Origin: CAYVBJ01 sp964449075
GTDB taxonomy: Bacteria; Bacteroidota; Rhodothermia; Balneolales; Balneolaceae
DNA: 64,000 bases
NCBI GenBank assembly: GCA_964449075.1
Contig: CAYVBJ010000015.1
Location: 8,215-72,214 of the forward strand
Reading direction: 5' to 3'
Both the position numbers and the translations under genes were made by a program. The notes under the pieces are model-generated. The model saw nothing but the letters and a program-made list of their open reading frames with translations. It ran no database searches and had not been told where the DNA came from. Position 1 is the stretch's first letter. Every line of letters starts with the position of its first letter. Positions 47,224 through 56,494 of this stretch are shown piece after piece.

Positions 47224-47438
47224 ATATGTTTCTTCAACCTGTCAATTAAACTATGAACTATCTTAAACTTCGACAACTGATTTAAACTGTAAATCAGTTT
47301 TCAGAACTCTTTAAATAATAGTTAAGATAAAGAGCTTTACTGTCAGATGTCAACAATCTTGTGAGATTTTGCTAAATAATTTTGAGTTGCTCCTACTTTC
47401 CCCGAATAAAACCTTAAACAGACAAGAGTTTGCTCAAA
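47224..47438. other. Intergenic region upstream of the tRNA-like array
   Basis: 215 AT-rich bases with no gene. It holds a perfect 10-bp inverted repeat, AACTGATTTA (47275-47284) with TAAATCAGTT (47290-47299), loop of five bases. On the minus strand there is no T run after it, so it is a weak candidate terminator for the glutathione peroxidase gene. It should also hold the promoter of the tRNA array. Confidence 0.45.
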
Positions 47439-47987
47439 CTATTTATTCAGTTCAGTCTCTATTGAAGCAATTATATCTTTGCTATTAGGTTTAATTTTAC
47501 TTCGGAATCTTTTTACCAGCTCACCATCTTTATTGATAAGGAATTTCTCAAAATTCCACTTAATATCACCGGTAAAACTTTGATTATCCTGTGTGGTAAG
47601 AAAATTAAATAACGGATCTATATCATCTCCGAGCACAGATACTTTCGCGGAAAGTGGAAATGTCACACCATAGTTAACCTGGCAGAATTTCATAATTTCT
47701 TCCTCGGAACCCGGTTCCTGTCCTCCAAAGTTATTTGCAGGAAAACCCAATATAACAAGTCCTTCGTCTTTATAGGTTTGGTATACTGACTGAAGCGCCT
47801 CATATTGTGGTGTGTATCCACATTCAGAGGCTGTGTTGACGATTAAAATGACACTTCCTTTGTAGGCTTCAAGGTTCAGATTTTCACCGTCAATCGTTTT
47901 TATTTCAAAATCATGAACTGAAGCCTCCTGACCGGCGTTAATACTCATCATACCTATTATTGATAAAATTGTGATAATGGTTTTCAT
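47439..47987 (-). CDS. Glutathione peroxidase-family thiol peroxidase, exported
   Basis: A 182-residue peroxidase of the GPx/BsaA family. The peroxidatic Cys56 lies in NTASECGYTPQY, followed by FPANNFGGQEPG and the Trp block KWNFEKFLI. The N-terminal 18 residues form a hydrophobic signal sequence (ITILSIIGMMSINAG), so it may work in the periplasm. It is a cysteine, not selenocysteine, form. It is likely to use thioredoxin-like donors rather than glutathione. Single gene on the minus strand, divergent from the following barrel gene. Confidence 0.9.
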   Translation of the reverse strand: MKTIITILSIIGMMSINAGQEASVHDFEIKTIDGENLNLEAYKGSVILIVNTASECGYTPQYEALQSVYQTYKDEGLVILGFPANNFGGQEPGSEEEIMKFCQVNYGVTFPLSAKVSVLGDDIDPLFNFLTTQDNQSFTGDIKWNFEKFLINKDGELVKRFRSKIKPNSKDIIASIETELNK

Positions 47988-48042
47988 ATTTTCTTTAACT
48001 TGATTGATTAGATAACCTGAACATTGCTTTTAATCATTCCAT

Positions 48043-48783
48043 ATGCTTAAATATACTAAATTTTTTTCGTTCTCATTTTTAATGATTTGTATTTTGCTTG
48101 TCATACCCACAAATGTACAAGCTCAGATGTTTTCAATCGGTGACACTGAAGAACGGACGGTTCGTCCACCCGGTCTTTATTCAATGATCGGGATAAGTCT
48201 TGATTTTGCTGAATTCTCTTTTGAGGGATCAGGCTTAAGTGATCGAGACCGGCTCGACTTTACAGATAATGTTTTAAATTTTAAATTTGAAGTGCCTGGT
48301 CTTGATATTAATATCGGTTTAGGCGGTTCCGTTACAGGAATGAGCGACAACAGTTACGTGAATTTAAGAGGGCTTCTTTACAACAATTTTAATATCAAGC
48401 GATCATCTTCATTCCGGATTGGTATCCCACTTCAAATTTCAACAGATTTTACAAGGGTGAATAGTGATTTTACTGATTTTGAATTTGAACAGACATCGTT
48501 TTCAATCGGTTCGGGTATAAGTTCTGCCCTGAGATTAAATGACAGGTTGCAAATAACCGGGCGTTTTACGCCTAATGTGGGCTTCAGTGCATCCAGAGGA
48601 GCATTTTTTGGCGGCACTCTATATTCAATGCAAGGTATTCTCAGGTTCGTCATAGATGATTTTTTTGGAAATAACGGTCTTGCCATCGGGTACGATTTTG
48701 ATTTCAGGGATTACGACGTAGATGATGATCGTTTTGATAATCGCTATATTGGTCATGGGATTACAATTGGATATATTTTTTAA
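48043..48783 (+). CDS. Putative outer-membrane beta-barrel protein
   Basis: 246 residues, unrecognised. A signal peptide (about 8-26, ending NVQAQ) is followed by alternating hydrophobic/polar strands such as FKFEVPGLDINIGLGGS and SSFRIGIPLQIS, with acidic turns (DYDVDDDRFDNR) and a final strand GHGITIGYIF ending in Phe, typical of outer-membrane barrels. About eight to ten strands would fit the size. It is followed by two small genes on the same strand. Confidence 0.65.
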   Translation: MLKYTKFFSFSFLMICILLVIPTNVQAQMFSIGDTEERTVRPPGLYSMIGISLDFAEFSFEGSGLSDRDRLDFTDNVLNFKFEVPGLDINIGLGGSVTGMSDNSYVNLRGLLYNNFNIKRSSSFRIGIPLQISTDFTRVNSDFTDFEFEQTSFSIGSGISSALRLNDRLQITGRFTPNVGFSASRGAFFGGTLYSMQGILRFVIDDFFGNNGLAIGYDFDFRDYDVDDDRFDNRYIGHGITIGYIF

Positions 48784-48792
48784 TTACAGCTG

Positions 48793-49068
48793 ATGAAAAC
48801 TGAAAAATTGCTACTTGAATTTGAAGCCCTTTGTGAACAATGTGGCTATGAGATCAGAAAAGAAAGGGGTACTTTCAGAGGAGATCAGTGTGTTATTGAA
48901 GGGGATAAATTGATTGTCATTAATAAAAATAAGCCTGCTGAGTCGCAAGCGGGAATCCTTGCACGTGTACTTCAATCAGCTGAGCTGGATGATCTTTTTG
49001 TTAAACCGGTAGTTCGAAAACATCTTCAGGAGTTGTGGGACAGAATTGATAATTTTGAAAATGAGTAA
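48793..49068 (+). CDS. Conserved small protein of unknown function
   Basis: 91 residues, no signal or membrane segment, acidic C-terminus. It begins KTEKLLLEFEALCEQCGYEIR and has a FRGDQCVIEGDKLIVINKN block and a helical end (HLQELWDRIDNF). The start is 9 bases after the barrel gene and it precedes the MBL hydrolase by 32 bases, suggesting one transcript. I do not recognise the family; the three Cys residues do not form an obvious metal motif. Confidence 0.7.
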   Translation: MKTEKLLLEFEALCEQCGYEIRKERGTFRGDQCVIEGDKLIVINKNKPAESQAGILARVLQSAELDDLFVKPVVRKHLQELWDRIDNFENE

Positions 49069-49100
49069 CCGATCGATAACCCGTCTTACATAATTATTAT

Positions 49101-49859
49101 ATGTTAATTACTTTTTTAGGTACCGGGACATCAATGGGTGTTCCGGTTGCCGGTGGATTTGGAGAAAAATATCTGGATGGAGACCCAAGAAATGAAAGAT
49201 ATCGCTGTTCAGTGTGGGTGCGGACTGAAAACTTGTCCATCATAATAGATACCGGGCCAGAATTTCGTCTTCAGACTATAAGATCCGGAATCAAACATAT
49301 CGATCTCTTACTGATTACTCATGAACATATGGACCATATCGCCGGACTGGATGATGTCAGATCTTTCAATTATGCCCAAAAAGACTCCATACCTCTCTAC
49401 AGTACTCCAAAAGGAATCAGTTCTATTCGCTCACGATTCGATTATCTGTTTGGTGAGAAAAAATATCCCGGGTCAGCAAGTTTTGAACTGAATGTTATAA
49501 AAAATCCCCTGGAAATTGGGAATGACAGGATCACTCATTTGCCTGTATCGCATGGGAATGTTTTGGTTTATGGTTACAGGATTAATGATTTTTCTTATGT
49601 AACAGATGTAAAAAACATACCGGAAAAGACGAAGGAGTTAATCAGGGGTTCTAAAATATTGGTTCTAAGCGGCCTTCGATGGGAACCACCTCATCCTACC
49701 CATCTTACCATTCCTGAGGCTGTGGAATTAGCAGAAGAGCTTCAGGTGCCCAAAACCTACCTTGTACATATGAATTCATATGTAAATCATTCCAAAACAA
49801 ACAAAAGACTACCTTCTCATGTTCAGCTTGCTTACGACATGCTTGAAGTTAGTATATAG
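49101..49859 (+). CDS. MBL-fold metallohydrolase (phosphoribosyl cyclic phosphodiesterase-like)
   Basis: 252-residue metallo-beta-lactamase-fold hydrolase. It begins ITFLGTGTSMGVPV, as in PhnP/RNase Z-like enzymes, with the metal motif HEHMDHIAGLDD, further histidines in PVSHGN, and a late block YLVHMN. Two metal ions are expected. Substrate is probably a phosphodiester or cyclic phosphate, but this cannot be settled here. It converges with the mannose-1-phosphate guanylyltransferase gene. Confidence 0.88.
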   Translation: MLITFLGTGTSMGVPVAGGFGEKYLDGDPRNERYRCSVWVRTENLSIIIDTGPEFRLQTIRSGIKHIDLLLITHEHMDHIAGLDDVRSFNYAQKDSIPLYSTPKGISSIRSRFDYLFGEKKYPGSASFELNVIKNPLEIGNDRITHLPVSHGNVLVYGYRINDFSYVTDVKNIPEKTKELIRGSKILVLSGLRWEPPHPTHLTIPEAVELAEELQVPKTYLVHMNSYVNHSKTNKRLPSHVQLAYDMLEVSI

Positions 49860-49884
49860 AATAAATACAAATTGAAGTAAATTT

Positions 49885-50940
49885 TTACTCCTCTCTAAAA
49901 TACTCAACTGCTTTTTTTACATCCTGGGCCTTTTCAAAACTGCATACCAATATACCGTGTTCTGTCTCAACCACGGCAACATTATCTATTCCAATTACAG
50001 AAACAGGTTTTTCGCTGTCGCATTGTATCAGATTGCCTCTTGAATCTTTGACAAAAACATTTTTTGCTTTTACTGCATTTTGACCCTTGTCTTTATCAAA
50101 CAAATCATAAACAGCTTTCCAGCTGCCTACGTCGTTCCAGCCAAACTCTCCCGGAACCACACGTACATTTTCTGATTTTTCCATTATTCCGTAATCAACC
50201 GAAATAGAGGGGCACGCCTGGTAAAATTGATCAATCTCTTCTTCTATATTATCAGATGCTGATAGCTTTTCTGTAAGTTTAAACACTTCAGGTAAATATG
50301 TTTTGAAAGCATCCAGTATCACTGATGTTTTCCAGACAAACATACCGCTATTCCACAGGTAATCGCCGGATTCTATAAAACGGTTTGCCTTTTCCAGGTC
50401 AGGTTTCTCCGTAAAATGTTTTACACCATACACAGATTCGCCCAATACGTCAGTTTTATCGTCTTTATCAAAATTAATATACCCATAACCGGTTTCAGGA
50501 TGGGTAGGTTTAATCCCGATAGTAACCAGGCACTCTTCCTCAAGTGCAGTTTTAGCTGCCCTTTTTAAAATATTTCTAAACCGTTCAGGATTTGTAATAT
50601 GATGGTCTGCCGGTAATACGGTCATCACGGATTCCGGGTCTTTTTTATGAAGGATGGCTGCGGCTGCAGCAACACAAGGAGCGGTGTTTTTAGCTACCTT
50701 TTCACCTATAATCATTTCATTTGGCAAACCGGGCAGTTGTTTTTTAACAATTTCAACATAGTCTGAGTTTGTAACAACCATACATGAATCTGAATCAACG
50801 AATCCCTGCAAACGGTTTACCGTTGCCTGTATCATGGTTTCCTCACCAAATAACTTCAGAAACTGTTTAGGCATCTCTTTAGTGCTTTTTGGCCAAAACC
50901 GGGACCCAACGCCCCCGGCCATGATTACTGCATATGTCAT
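49885..50940 (-). CDS. Mannose-1-phosphate guanylyltransferase
   Basis: Makes GDP-mannose from GTP and mannose-1-phosphate for surface polysaccharide. The 351 residues have the nucleotidyltransferase signature MAGGVGSRFWPKSTKEMPKQ (8-27), VLPADHHI, GYGYINF, the sugar-binding FTEKPDLEKA and WNSGMFVWK. It lacks the C-terminal phosphomannose isomerase domain of the bifunctional ManC enzymes, as usual for this shorter form. It is the last gene of the minus-strand series that includes phoBR. Confidence 0.93.
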   Translation of the reverse strand: MTYAVIMAGGVGSRFWPKSTKEMPKQFLKLFGEETMIQATVNRLQGFVDSDSCMVVTNSDYVEIVKKQLPGLPNEMIIGEKVAKNTAPCVAAAAAILHKKDPESVMTVLPADHHITNPERFRNILKRAAKTALEEECLVTIGIKPTHPETGYGYINFDKDDKTDVLGESVYGVKHFTEKPDLEKANRFIESGDYLWNSGMFVWKTSVILDAFKTYLPEVFKLTEKLSASDNIEEEIDQFYQACPSISVDYGIMEKSENVRVVPGEFGWNDVGSWKAVYDLFDKDKGQNAVKAKNVFVKDSRGNLIQCDSEKPVSVIGIDNVAVVETEHGILVCSFEKAQDVKKAVEYFREE

Positions 50941-50994
50941 CCGGATATCCTGTTCGTTTTAATTATTCTTTCTTATTTAATGGTCTGAAAAAAA

Positions 50995-52083
50995 TTACGA
51001 CCTGACCGGGAAATACTCCGATTTTGTCAGGGTAAAGCTAAAAACTGAACCTTTATTTGGTTCACTTTCAATAGTAATTTTTTCTCCGTGAGCTTCCATA
51101 ATATGTTTTACAATCGAAAGCCCCAATCCCGTTCCCCCTTTTTCACGCGACCTGGATTTGTCAACTCTGAAAAATCTTTCCGTTACCCTCGACAAGTCTT
51201 TCGACTCAATGCCTATGCCGGTATCTTTCACTTCAACATTAATTTTATCAGGTTCATGAGGATGTTGCTCTACGTTAATTTCTACATGTCCGCCGGGACG
51301 GTTATACTTGATGCCGTTTTCAATGAGATTGATTAAAACCTGCCGGATTTGGTTTCGGTCGACCCTGACCTGAAGGTTTTTATCAAAATCTTTGACATGT
51401 ATATCCACATTTTCTTTTTGTGCTTTGTACTGAAGACTCTCTACAACATCTGAAATAATCTCCCAAAGATAGATATCCTGCAGGCTCGACTTCAATTCAC
51501 CGGTTTCAAGTTTTGATATCTCCATCAAATCTTTTGTCAGGTAAATTAATCGGTTTACGTTACGCATTGTTTTATTTAAAAAGACCCTGTTAACCTCACT
51601 ATCTTCTAATGCACCATTTAACAGGGTTTCCACAAATCCCTGGATAGCAAATATAGGAGTTTTTAATTCATGAGATATATCTCCAATAAATTCTTTCCTG
51701 TAGTTCTCAATTTTGTTTAACCTTTGTATCTCTCTTTCAACTGTTCTGCTTGCTCTCACCGATTGCTTAACAAGATAGTCGAGCTCATCTTTCTGATCAC
51801 TATTCAGATTTGCATAGTCCTCGAATCTTTTTTTTGTGATATTTTTAGTGATTTTTTTCAGGGCACCGAGCCTGTCGCTGTGAATCCGATAACTGATAAA
51901 ATAGACTGTAATTCCTATCAGAAAAGCTGCGGACAGTGACAAAATCAGGTTTGTCAGTAAAGATGAGTCTGACAATAAATTATTAAGCAACAGTAAAATT
52001 ATAGCTGAAAGTGCAGTAGTTACTCCTGCAATCCGAAATGAGAGTGGCGAGAAATATTTTCCTTTTGAAAAATCTGCATTCAT
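50995..52083 (-). CDS. PhoR-like sensor histidine kinase
   Basis: 362-residue membrane histidine kinase. Two hydrophobic helices (about 14-66) anchor it, followed by a short linker helix and a HisKA domain with the phospho-acceptor His in IGDISHELKTPIFAIQGF, and an ATPase domain with the N box NLIENGIKYN, G1 DTGIGIE and G2 GGTGLGLSIVK. There is no large sensing domain, so the signal is unclear. Its ATG overlaps the regulator's stop (four bases), the normal phoB-phoR layout; phosphate sensing is inferred from similarity. Confidence 0.9.
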   Translation of the reverse strand: MNADFSKGKYFSPLSFRIAGVTTALSAIILLLLNNLLSDSSLLTNLILSLSAAFLIGITVYFISYRIHSDRLGALKKITKNITKKRFEDYANLNSDQKDELDYLVKQSVRASRTVEREIQRLNKIENYRKEFIGDISHELKTPIFAIQGFVETLLNGALEDSEVNRVFLNKTMRNVNRLIYLTKDLMEISKLETGELKSSLQDIYLWEIISDVVESLQYKAQKENVDIHVKDFDKNLQVRVDRNQIRQVLINLIENGIKYNRPGGHVEINVEQHPHEPDKINVEVKDTGIGIESKDLSRVTERFFRVDKSRSREKGGTGLGLSIVKHIMEAHGEKITIESEPNKGSVFSFTLTKSEYFPVRS

Positions 52084-52757
52084 TCTTTAAATCTGTATCC
52101 GACTCCTTTCACTGTTTCAATGTAATGATCACCAAGCTTTTCCCTGATTTTCCTTACGTGTACATCCACGGTTCTGTCCACAACATATACATTATCTCCC
52201 CACACTTTATTCAAAAGTTTCTGGCGATCCAAAACCCTTCCCTTTCTGCTTGCAAGATAATATAACAGTTCAAATTCCTTGCGGGGCAACTGAAATTCCT
52301 CCTCTCCTTTTGTTACAATATAGCGGTCTTTATCAATTTCAAGGTCATGAACCTGCAGCTTATTAATCTTTTCTTCTGTTTCATCAAATCTTCGCAAAAC
52401 TGCTTTAATTCTTGAAATCAGTTTTGTTGTGCTGATCGGTTTGGTAATATAGTCGTCGCCGCCTTTATTAAGCCCTTCCACCTCCGTTTTTTCATCACCG
52501 CGGGCAGTTAGAAAAATGATTGGAATGTGTTTAAGCTTGGGATCCTTTTTCATGTAATCGCACACTTCAATACCATCCATTTTTGGCATCATTATATCGA
52601 GCAGAACAAGGTCTGGATTGTGCTCTTTTGCCATTTGAATCCCATCTTCACCATTCTCAGCCTTAAGAACATCAAAGCCTTCCTTTCTTAAATTATACTC
52701 TATAAGATCCAGTAAATCCTGTTCATCATCTACAACCAGTACTGTTTTTTTATTCAC
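52080..52757 (-). CDS. PhoB-like winged-helix response regulator
   Basis: OmpR/PhoB-type regulator of 225 residues. The receiver domain (about 5-120) shows DDEQDLL, the phospho-acceptor Asp in VLLDIMMPKMDG, and Thr/Lys landmarks (FLTAR, DYITKPIS). The C-terminal winged helix (about 135-225) contains LPRKEFELLYYLASRKGRVLD and the recognition segment DRTVDVHVRKIREKLG. It is co-transcribed with the sensor kinase by a four-base overlap and lies 88 bases after ruvA. Confidence 0.93.
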   Translation of the reverse strand: MNKKTVLVVDDEQDLLDLIEYNLRKEGFDVLKAENGEDGIQMAKEHNPDLVLLDIMMPKMDGIEVCDYMKKDPKLKHIPIIFLTARGDEKTEVEGLNKGGDDYITKPISTTKLISRIKAVLRRFDETEEKINKLQVHDLEIDKDRYIVTKGEEEFQLPRKEFELLYYLASRKGRVLDRQKLLNKVWGDNVYVVDRTVDVHVRKIREKLGDHYIETVKGVGYRFKE

Positions 52758-52845
52758 TTTAAAGACAAAATTTAATTTTGGTTAATAACATAACATAGTA
52801 CTAACGATACAAGTGAATAGAAAATATAATGGTATTAAGAAATCA

Positions 52846-53445
52846 TTACCTGTTCAGGTTTACTAAAGCTTTTTTAACCAGAGACGATACACCTTCACTT
52901 TTATCTGAATCTTTTAGTTTCATCACAGCTTTTTCGGCATCCCTTTTCTTAAAACCGAGCGCTTCAAGTGCGGATATGGCTTCTTCTCTTATGTTTGAAG
53001 TAGCTGTATCTCCGCTTTCAGAAACTGCTACAGAATCACGGCCCTCAAAAAGTTTGTCCTTCAGTTCCAGTACCATGCGTTCAGCTGTCTTTTTCCCAAT
53101 ACCCGGTATGCGTGAAAGTGCTGCGATGTCTTTTGTAACAATTGCTTCAATAAGCGCCGGGGCCGGCATGCCCGAAAGAATTGTCAATCCTGATTTTGGG
53201 CCGATTCCCTTCACCGTTATTAATTTTTCAAAAAGATTCTTCTCTTTCTGAGACCAGAACCCAAAAAGCCTCTGATCATTTTCTGTAAAATGATGGTGTA
53301 CAAGTAACTTTATCTTGGTACCTGCTGAAGGTAAATTTGTAAGTGTCTGGTTTGAAATCTCAAGGCGATACCCGATCCCCCCGATATCAATCACTGCTGC
53401 ACCGTCTGATTTATCTGCCAGTTTTCCCTCTAAATATGCAATCAT
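52846..53445 (-). CDS. ruvA: Holliday junction DNA helicase subunit RuvA
   Basis: Holliday-junction recognition subunit that works with RuvB. The 199 residues show MIAYLEGKLADKS, the OB-fold, two helix-hairpin-helix motifs (LITVKGIGPKSGLTILSG and LSRIPGIGKKTAERMVLEL) and the small C-terminal RuvB-binding domain (ALEALGFKKRDAEKAV). Six bases separate it from ruvC; ruvB is not in the window. Confidence 0.95.
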   Translation of the reverse strand: MIAYLEGKLADKSDGAAVIDIGGIGYRLEISNQTLTNLPSAGTKIKLLVHHHFTENDQRLFGFWSQKEKNLFEKLITVKGIGPKSGLTILSGMPAPALIEAIVTKDIAALSRIPGIGKKTAERMVLELKDKLFEGRDSVAVSESGDTATSNIREEAISALEALGFKKRDAEKAVMKLKDSDKSEGVSSLVKKALVNLNR

Positions 53446-53451
53446 ACAAAG

Positions 53452-54030
53452 TTATTTACCTTTTACACGTTCCGGATTATCAGCTACAAACGCAGACCAG
53501 CTCGATTTTCTGTTATTCTGATGCATTTTCCTGGAACCTGAAAGTTTAGCTGTACTGCCGAGGTAAGTATAATGACACCAGGCCACGGCCAGGGCATCCG
53601 TTGCATCTGATTGCAATTTTTTAATATCGGTTCCGACAATTTTATCCAGCATATATGCAACCTGCTCTTTGCTTGCATTTCCATTACCTGTTATGGATTT
53701 CTTCACTTTCTTCGGATAGTATTCTGCCACCTCCAGCCCCTGGTTCGAAATTGCCAGCAATGCAGCAGCCTGTGCCCTGCCAAGTTTCAGCATCGCAAGA
53801 GGATCAACACCATAAATTGGTGTTTCAACAGCACAAGTAGTAGGTTTTTCCTTCTTGATCAGATCCGATATATTTTCAAAAATTGTCTGGAGTCTTTTTG
53901 TGTGATCCTCCTCTTTATACAATTGTAAAACACTACACGTTTCAACAGTCAGCACGCCATTTTTTTCAGATAAAATGGCATAACCCGTATGCCGTGAGCC
54001 CGGATCAATACCTAATATTTTGTGAGCCAT
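53452..54030 (-). CDS. ruvC: Holliday junction resolvase RuvC
   Basis: Endonuclease that resolves Holliday junctions. The 192-residue protein begins ILGIDPGSRHTGYAI and has the four acidic catalytic residues of the RNase H fold, here D9, E69 (in CAVETPIYG), D142 and D145 (in SDATDALAVAW). The C-terminal tail after about residue 170 is basic and not conserved. It sits between fabI and ruvA on the minus strand. Confidence 0.95.
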   Translation of the reverse strand: MAHKILGIDPGSRHTGYAILSEKNGVLTVETCSVLQLYKEEDHTKRLQTIFENISDLIKKEKPTTCAVETPIYGVDPLAMLKLGRAQAAALLAISNQGLEVAEYYPKKVKKSITGNGNASKEQVAYMLDKIVGTDIKKLQSDATDALAVAWCHYTYLGSTAKLSGSRKMHQNNRKSSWSAFVADNPERVKGK

Positions 54031-54081
54031 TTGGGTTTACTTATATGATGCATATTTCCAGAAAAGAGAATGAGTCAATTA

Positions 54082-54918
54082 CTACTCTTCATCTGCGTAA
54101 AGCTTTGCGAGCCCTTCTATCATCTCCTCGGAGATACCGGCTGTTACAAAACCACCATCATGATAGAGATTTTGCATGGTAACTTTTTTTGTAAGATCAG
54201 AAAAAAGTGTAACACAATAGTCTGCGCATTCGTCAGCCGTAGGGTTGCCCATCGGTGCAATTTTATCTGCAAATGTATACATCCCGTCGAACCCCTTTAT
54301 ACCGGAACCTGCAGATGTTTTGGTTGGAGCCTGTGAAACCGTATTTACACGAATGCCTCTTTCTGCAAGCCTGCTTCCGTAATTCCTTGCAATACTTTCA
54401 AGCAGTGCTTTTGCATCATTCATATCGGTATACTTAGAAAATATTCGCTGAGCTCCAATGTAACTCAATGCAATTACACTTCCGCCGTCATTCAATATGC
54501 CGGCTTTATCTGCATGATTTAAAATCTTGTGAAGTGAAATTGCTGAAATGTCAAGAGTCTGATTATACCAGTTGTACTCAATATCAGTATATTTTTTATT
54601 TTTCCGGATGTTGGGTGACATCCCGATTGCATGCAAAACAAAATCAATCGCACCGTGTTCTTCTTTAAGACTATTCATTAACTCTGCCACATTCTCCTCA
54701 TCACTGACATCACACGGGAATATCCTGGAATTTGTTTCTTCGGCAAGCTTATCGAGTGCACCCAGGCGAAGGGCTATAGGTGCATTGGAAAGTGAAAATT
54801 CAGCGCCCTCACGGTGGCAGGCCAATGCAATGCGCCAAGCAATACTTCTTTCATCAAGCGCGCCAAAAATAATTCCTTTCTTCCCTTTAAGCAATCCAAA
54901 ACCTTTCCGATCCGACAT
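54082..54918 (-). CDS. fabI: Enoyl-ACP reductase FabI
   Basis: NADH-dependent reductase of type II fatty-acid synthesis. The 278 residues show the Rossmann segment GIIFGALDERSIAWRIA, SNAPIALRLG, VLHAIGMSPN, and the catalytic pair in SKYTDMNDAK, matching the Tyr-x6-Lys pattern of FabI. The last part (VNTVSQAPTKTSAGSGIKGF) contains the substrate loop. It leads the fabI-ruvC-ruvA series. A perfect DnaA-box nonamer lies between it and ffh. Confidence 0.94.
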   Translation of the reverse strand: MSDRKGFGLLKGKKGIIFGALDERSIAWRIALACHREGAEFSLSNAPIALRLGALDKLAEETNSRIFPCDVSDEENVAELMNSLKEEHGAIDFVLHAIGMSPNIRKNKKYTDIEYNWYNQTLDISAISLHKILNHADKAGILNDGGSVIALSYIGAQRIFSKYTDMNDAKALLESIARNYGSRLAERGIRVNTVSQAPTKTSAGSGIKGFDGMYTFADKIAPMGNPTADECADYCVTLFSDLTKKVTMQNLYHDGGFVTAGISEEMIEGLAKLYADEE

Positions 54919-55027
54919 ATATGTATCTATTTCTTTACGTTTTATTTAAGAGTCAACAGCCCAAAATAACACCTAAACCCGTGACATTGAAATACAAAAA
55001 GATGCTTTTTTTGAAGATATTGAAAAA

Positions 55028-55036
55028 TTATCCACA
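55028..55036 (+). promoter_or_regulatory. DnaA-box consensus in the fabI/ffh divergent region
   Basis: TTATCCACA is the perfect 9-base DnaA-box consensus, in the 194-base divergent gap between fabI and ffh. One site alone may be chance, or it may let DnaA influence these promoters. Confidence 0.4.
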
Positions 55037-55112
55037 TTCTATGTTGATAAGACAATTATATGTCCGTATTTTTTGTGACTTTGCAACTTGCGAAAAAGCT
55101 ATATAATAAACT

Positions 55113-56453
55113 ATGTTTGAAGATCTCTCATCAAAACTTGAAAAAGCGGTTCAGTCTCTGAAGGGTGAATCCAGAATCAGCGATGTAAATATTGCTGAGA
55201 CAGTGCGCGAAATACGCCGTGCTTTGCTGGATGCTGACGTAAACCTGGAGGTTACCCGAAAATTCACTGAAAAAATTAAGGAAAAGGCACTAGGTGAAGA
55301 TGTATTAAAGAGTGTGAATCCTGGTCAGCAATTTACCAAAATTGTATTTGATGAACTTGTAAATGTACTTGGAGAAGAACGAGCTGATTTAAATGTCTCC
55401 CAAAAACCGCCAACAGTTATTCTTATAGCAGGTCTTCAGGGATCCGGTAAAACAACTTTTGTTGCAAAGCTGGCGCGATATCTTAAAAAAGAAAATAACA
55501 GAAATCCAATTCTCGCGGCAGCTGATGTTTACAGGCCTGCTGCAATTGACCAGTTAAAAACACTTGCGTCGCAAATAGATGTACCGGTATACTCAATAGA
55601 ACAGAAAGATCCTGTTCGGGTTGCCAGGGAAGCTGTTTCAATGGCTAAAAGTCTTGCTCTCGACACGGTGATTATTGATACAGCCGGCCGAATGCATGTC
55701 GATGAGAAGATGATGAATGAAGTTTCCGATATTAAAAAAGCTGTAACTCCCGATGAAATTCTTTTTGTTGTTGATTCAATGACAGGTCAGGATGCTGTAA
55801 ATACAGCCAAAGCTTTCAATGAGAAAATCGATTATCACGGTGTTGTACTGACCAAACTTGACGGTGATACCAGGGGCGGAGCAGCCTTATCGATTAAAAC
55901 CGTTGTTCAAAAACCAATTAAGTTTGTAAGTACCGGTGAAAAGCTTGATGCATTATCACCTTTTTACCCTGATCGTATGGCTCAGAGAATTTTGGGCATG
56001 GGCGACGTGGTTTCTCTTGTAGAAAAAGCCCAGCATGAATATGATGAAGAGCAAGCTCAAAAACTTCAGAAAAAAATACGCTCTGATAAGTTTGATCTGG
56101 AAGATTTTCTGGAGCAGATTCAGAAAATTAAAAAGATGGGCGATTTTACTGACCTGGTAAGCATGATCCCGGGTGCAGAAAAACAACTGAAAGATAAAGA
56201 TATTGATGAAGATGCTTTCAAACCGATTGAGGCTATTATCTATTCTATGACACCGGAGGAAAGAAAAAATCCGGATCTGCTGAATGGAAGCCGGCGGCGA
56301 AGAATTGCAAAAGGATCAGGCACAACTGTTCGTGAAATTAATGATTTAATGAAACAGTTCGACCAGATGAAAAAAATGATGAAGACAATGTCGAAAATGG
56401 GTAAGATGGGCCGCGCTATGCAGGGTCTGAAAAACCTTCCCATTGGACGATAA
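55113..56453 (+). CDS. ffh: Signal recognition particle protein Ffh
   Basis: SRP54 GTPase that delivers nascent membrane proteins with the SRP RNA. The 446 residues contain the N domain, P-loop GLQGSGKTTFVAKLA, the DTAGRMHVDEKMM switch, the specificity motif TKLDGDTRGG, and the methionine-rich M domain with NGSRRRRIAKGSGTTV and KMMKTMSKMGKMG near the end. It leads the plus-strand series ffh-rpsP-rimM-trmD-rplS, a conserved cluster. Confidence 0.97.
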   Translation: MFEDLSSKLEKAVQSLKGESRISDVNIAETVREIRRALLDADVNLEVTRKFTEKIKEKALGEDVLKSVNPGQQFTKIVFDELVNVLGEERADLNVSQKPPTVILIAGLQGSGKTTFVAKLARYLKKENNRNPILAAADVYRPAAIDQLKTLASQIDVPVYSIEQKDPVRVAREAVSMAKSLALDTVIIDTAGRMHVDEKMMNEVSDIKKAVTPDEILFVVDSMTGQDAVNTAKAFNEKIDYHGVVLTKLDGDTRGGAALSIKTVVQKPIKFVSTGEKLDALSPFYPDRMAQRILGMGDVVSLVEKAQHEYDEEQAQKLQKKIRSDKFDLEDFLEQIQKIKKMGDFTDLVSMIPGAEKQLKDKDIDEDAFKPIEAIIYSMTPEERKNPDLLNGSRRRRIAKGSGTTVREINDLMKQFDQMKKMMKTMSKMGKMGRAMQGLKNLPIGR

Positions 56454-56494
56454 ATACAGATTGATAAAAAACAAAAATACACAGGAGTAAATCA

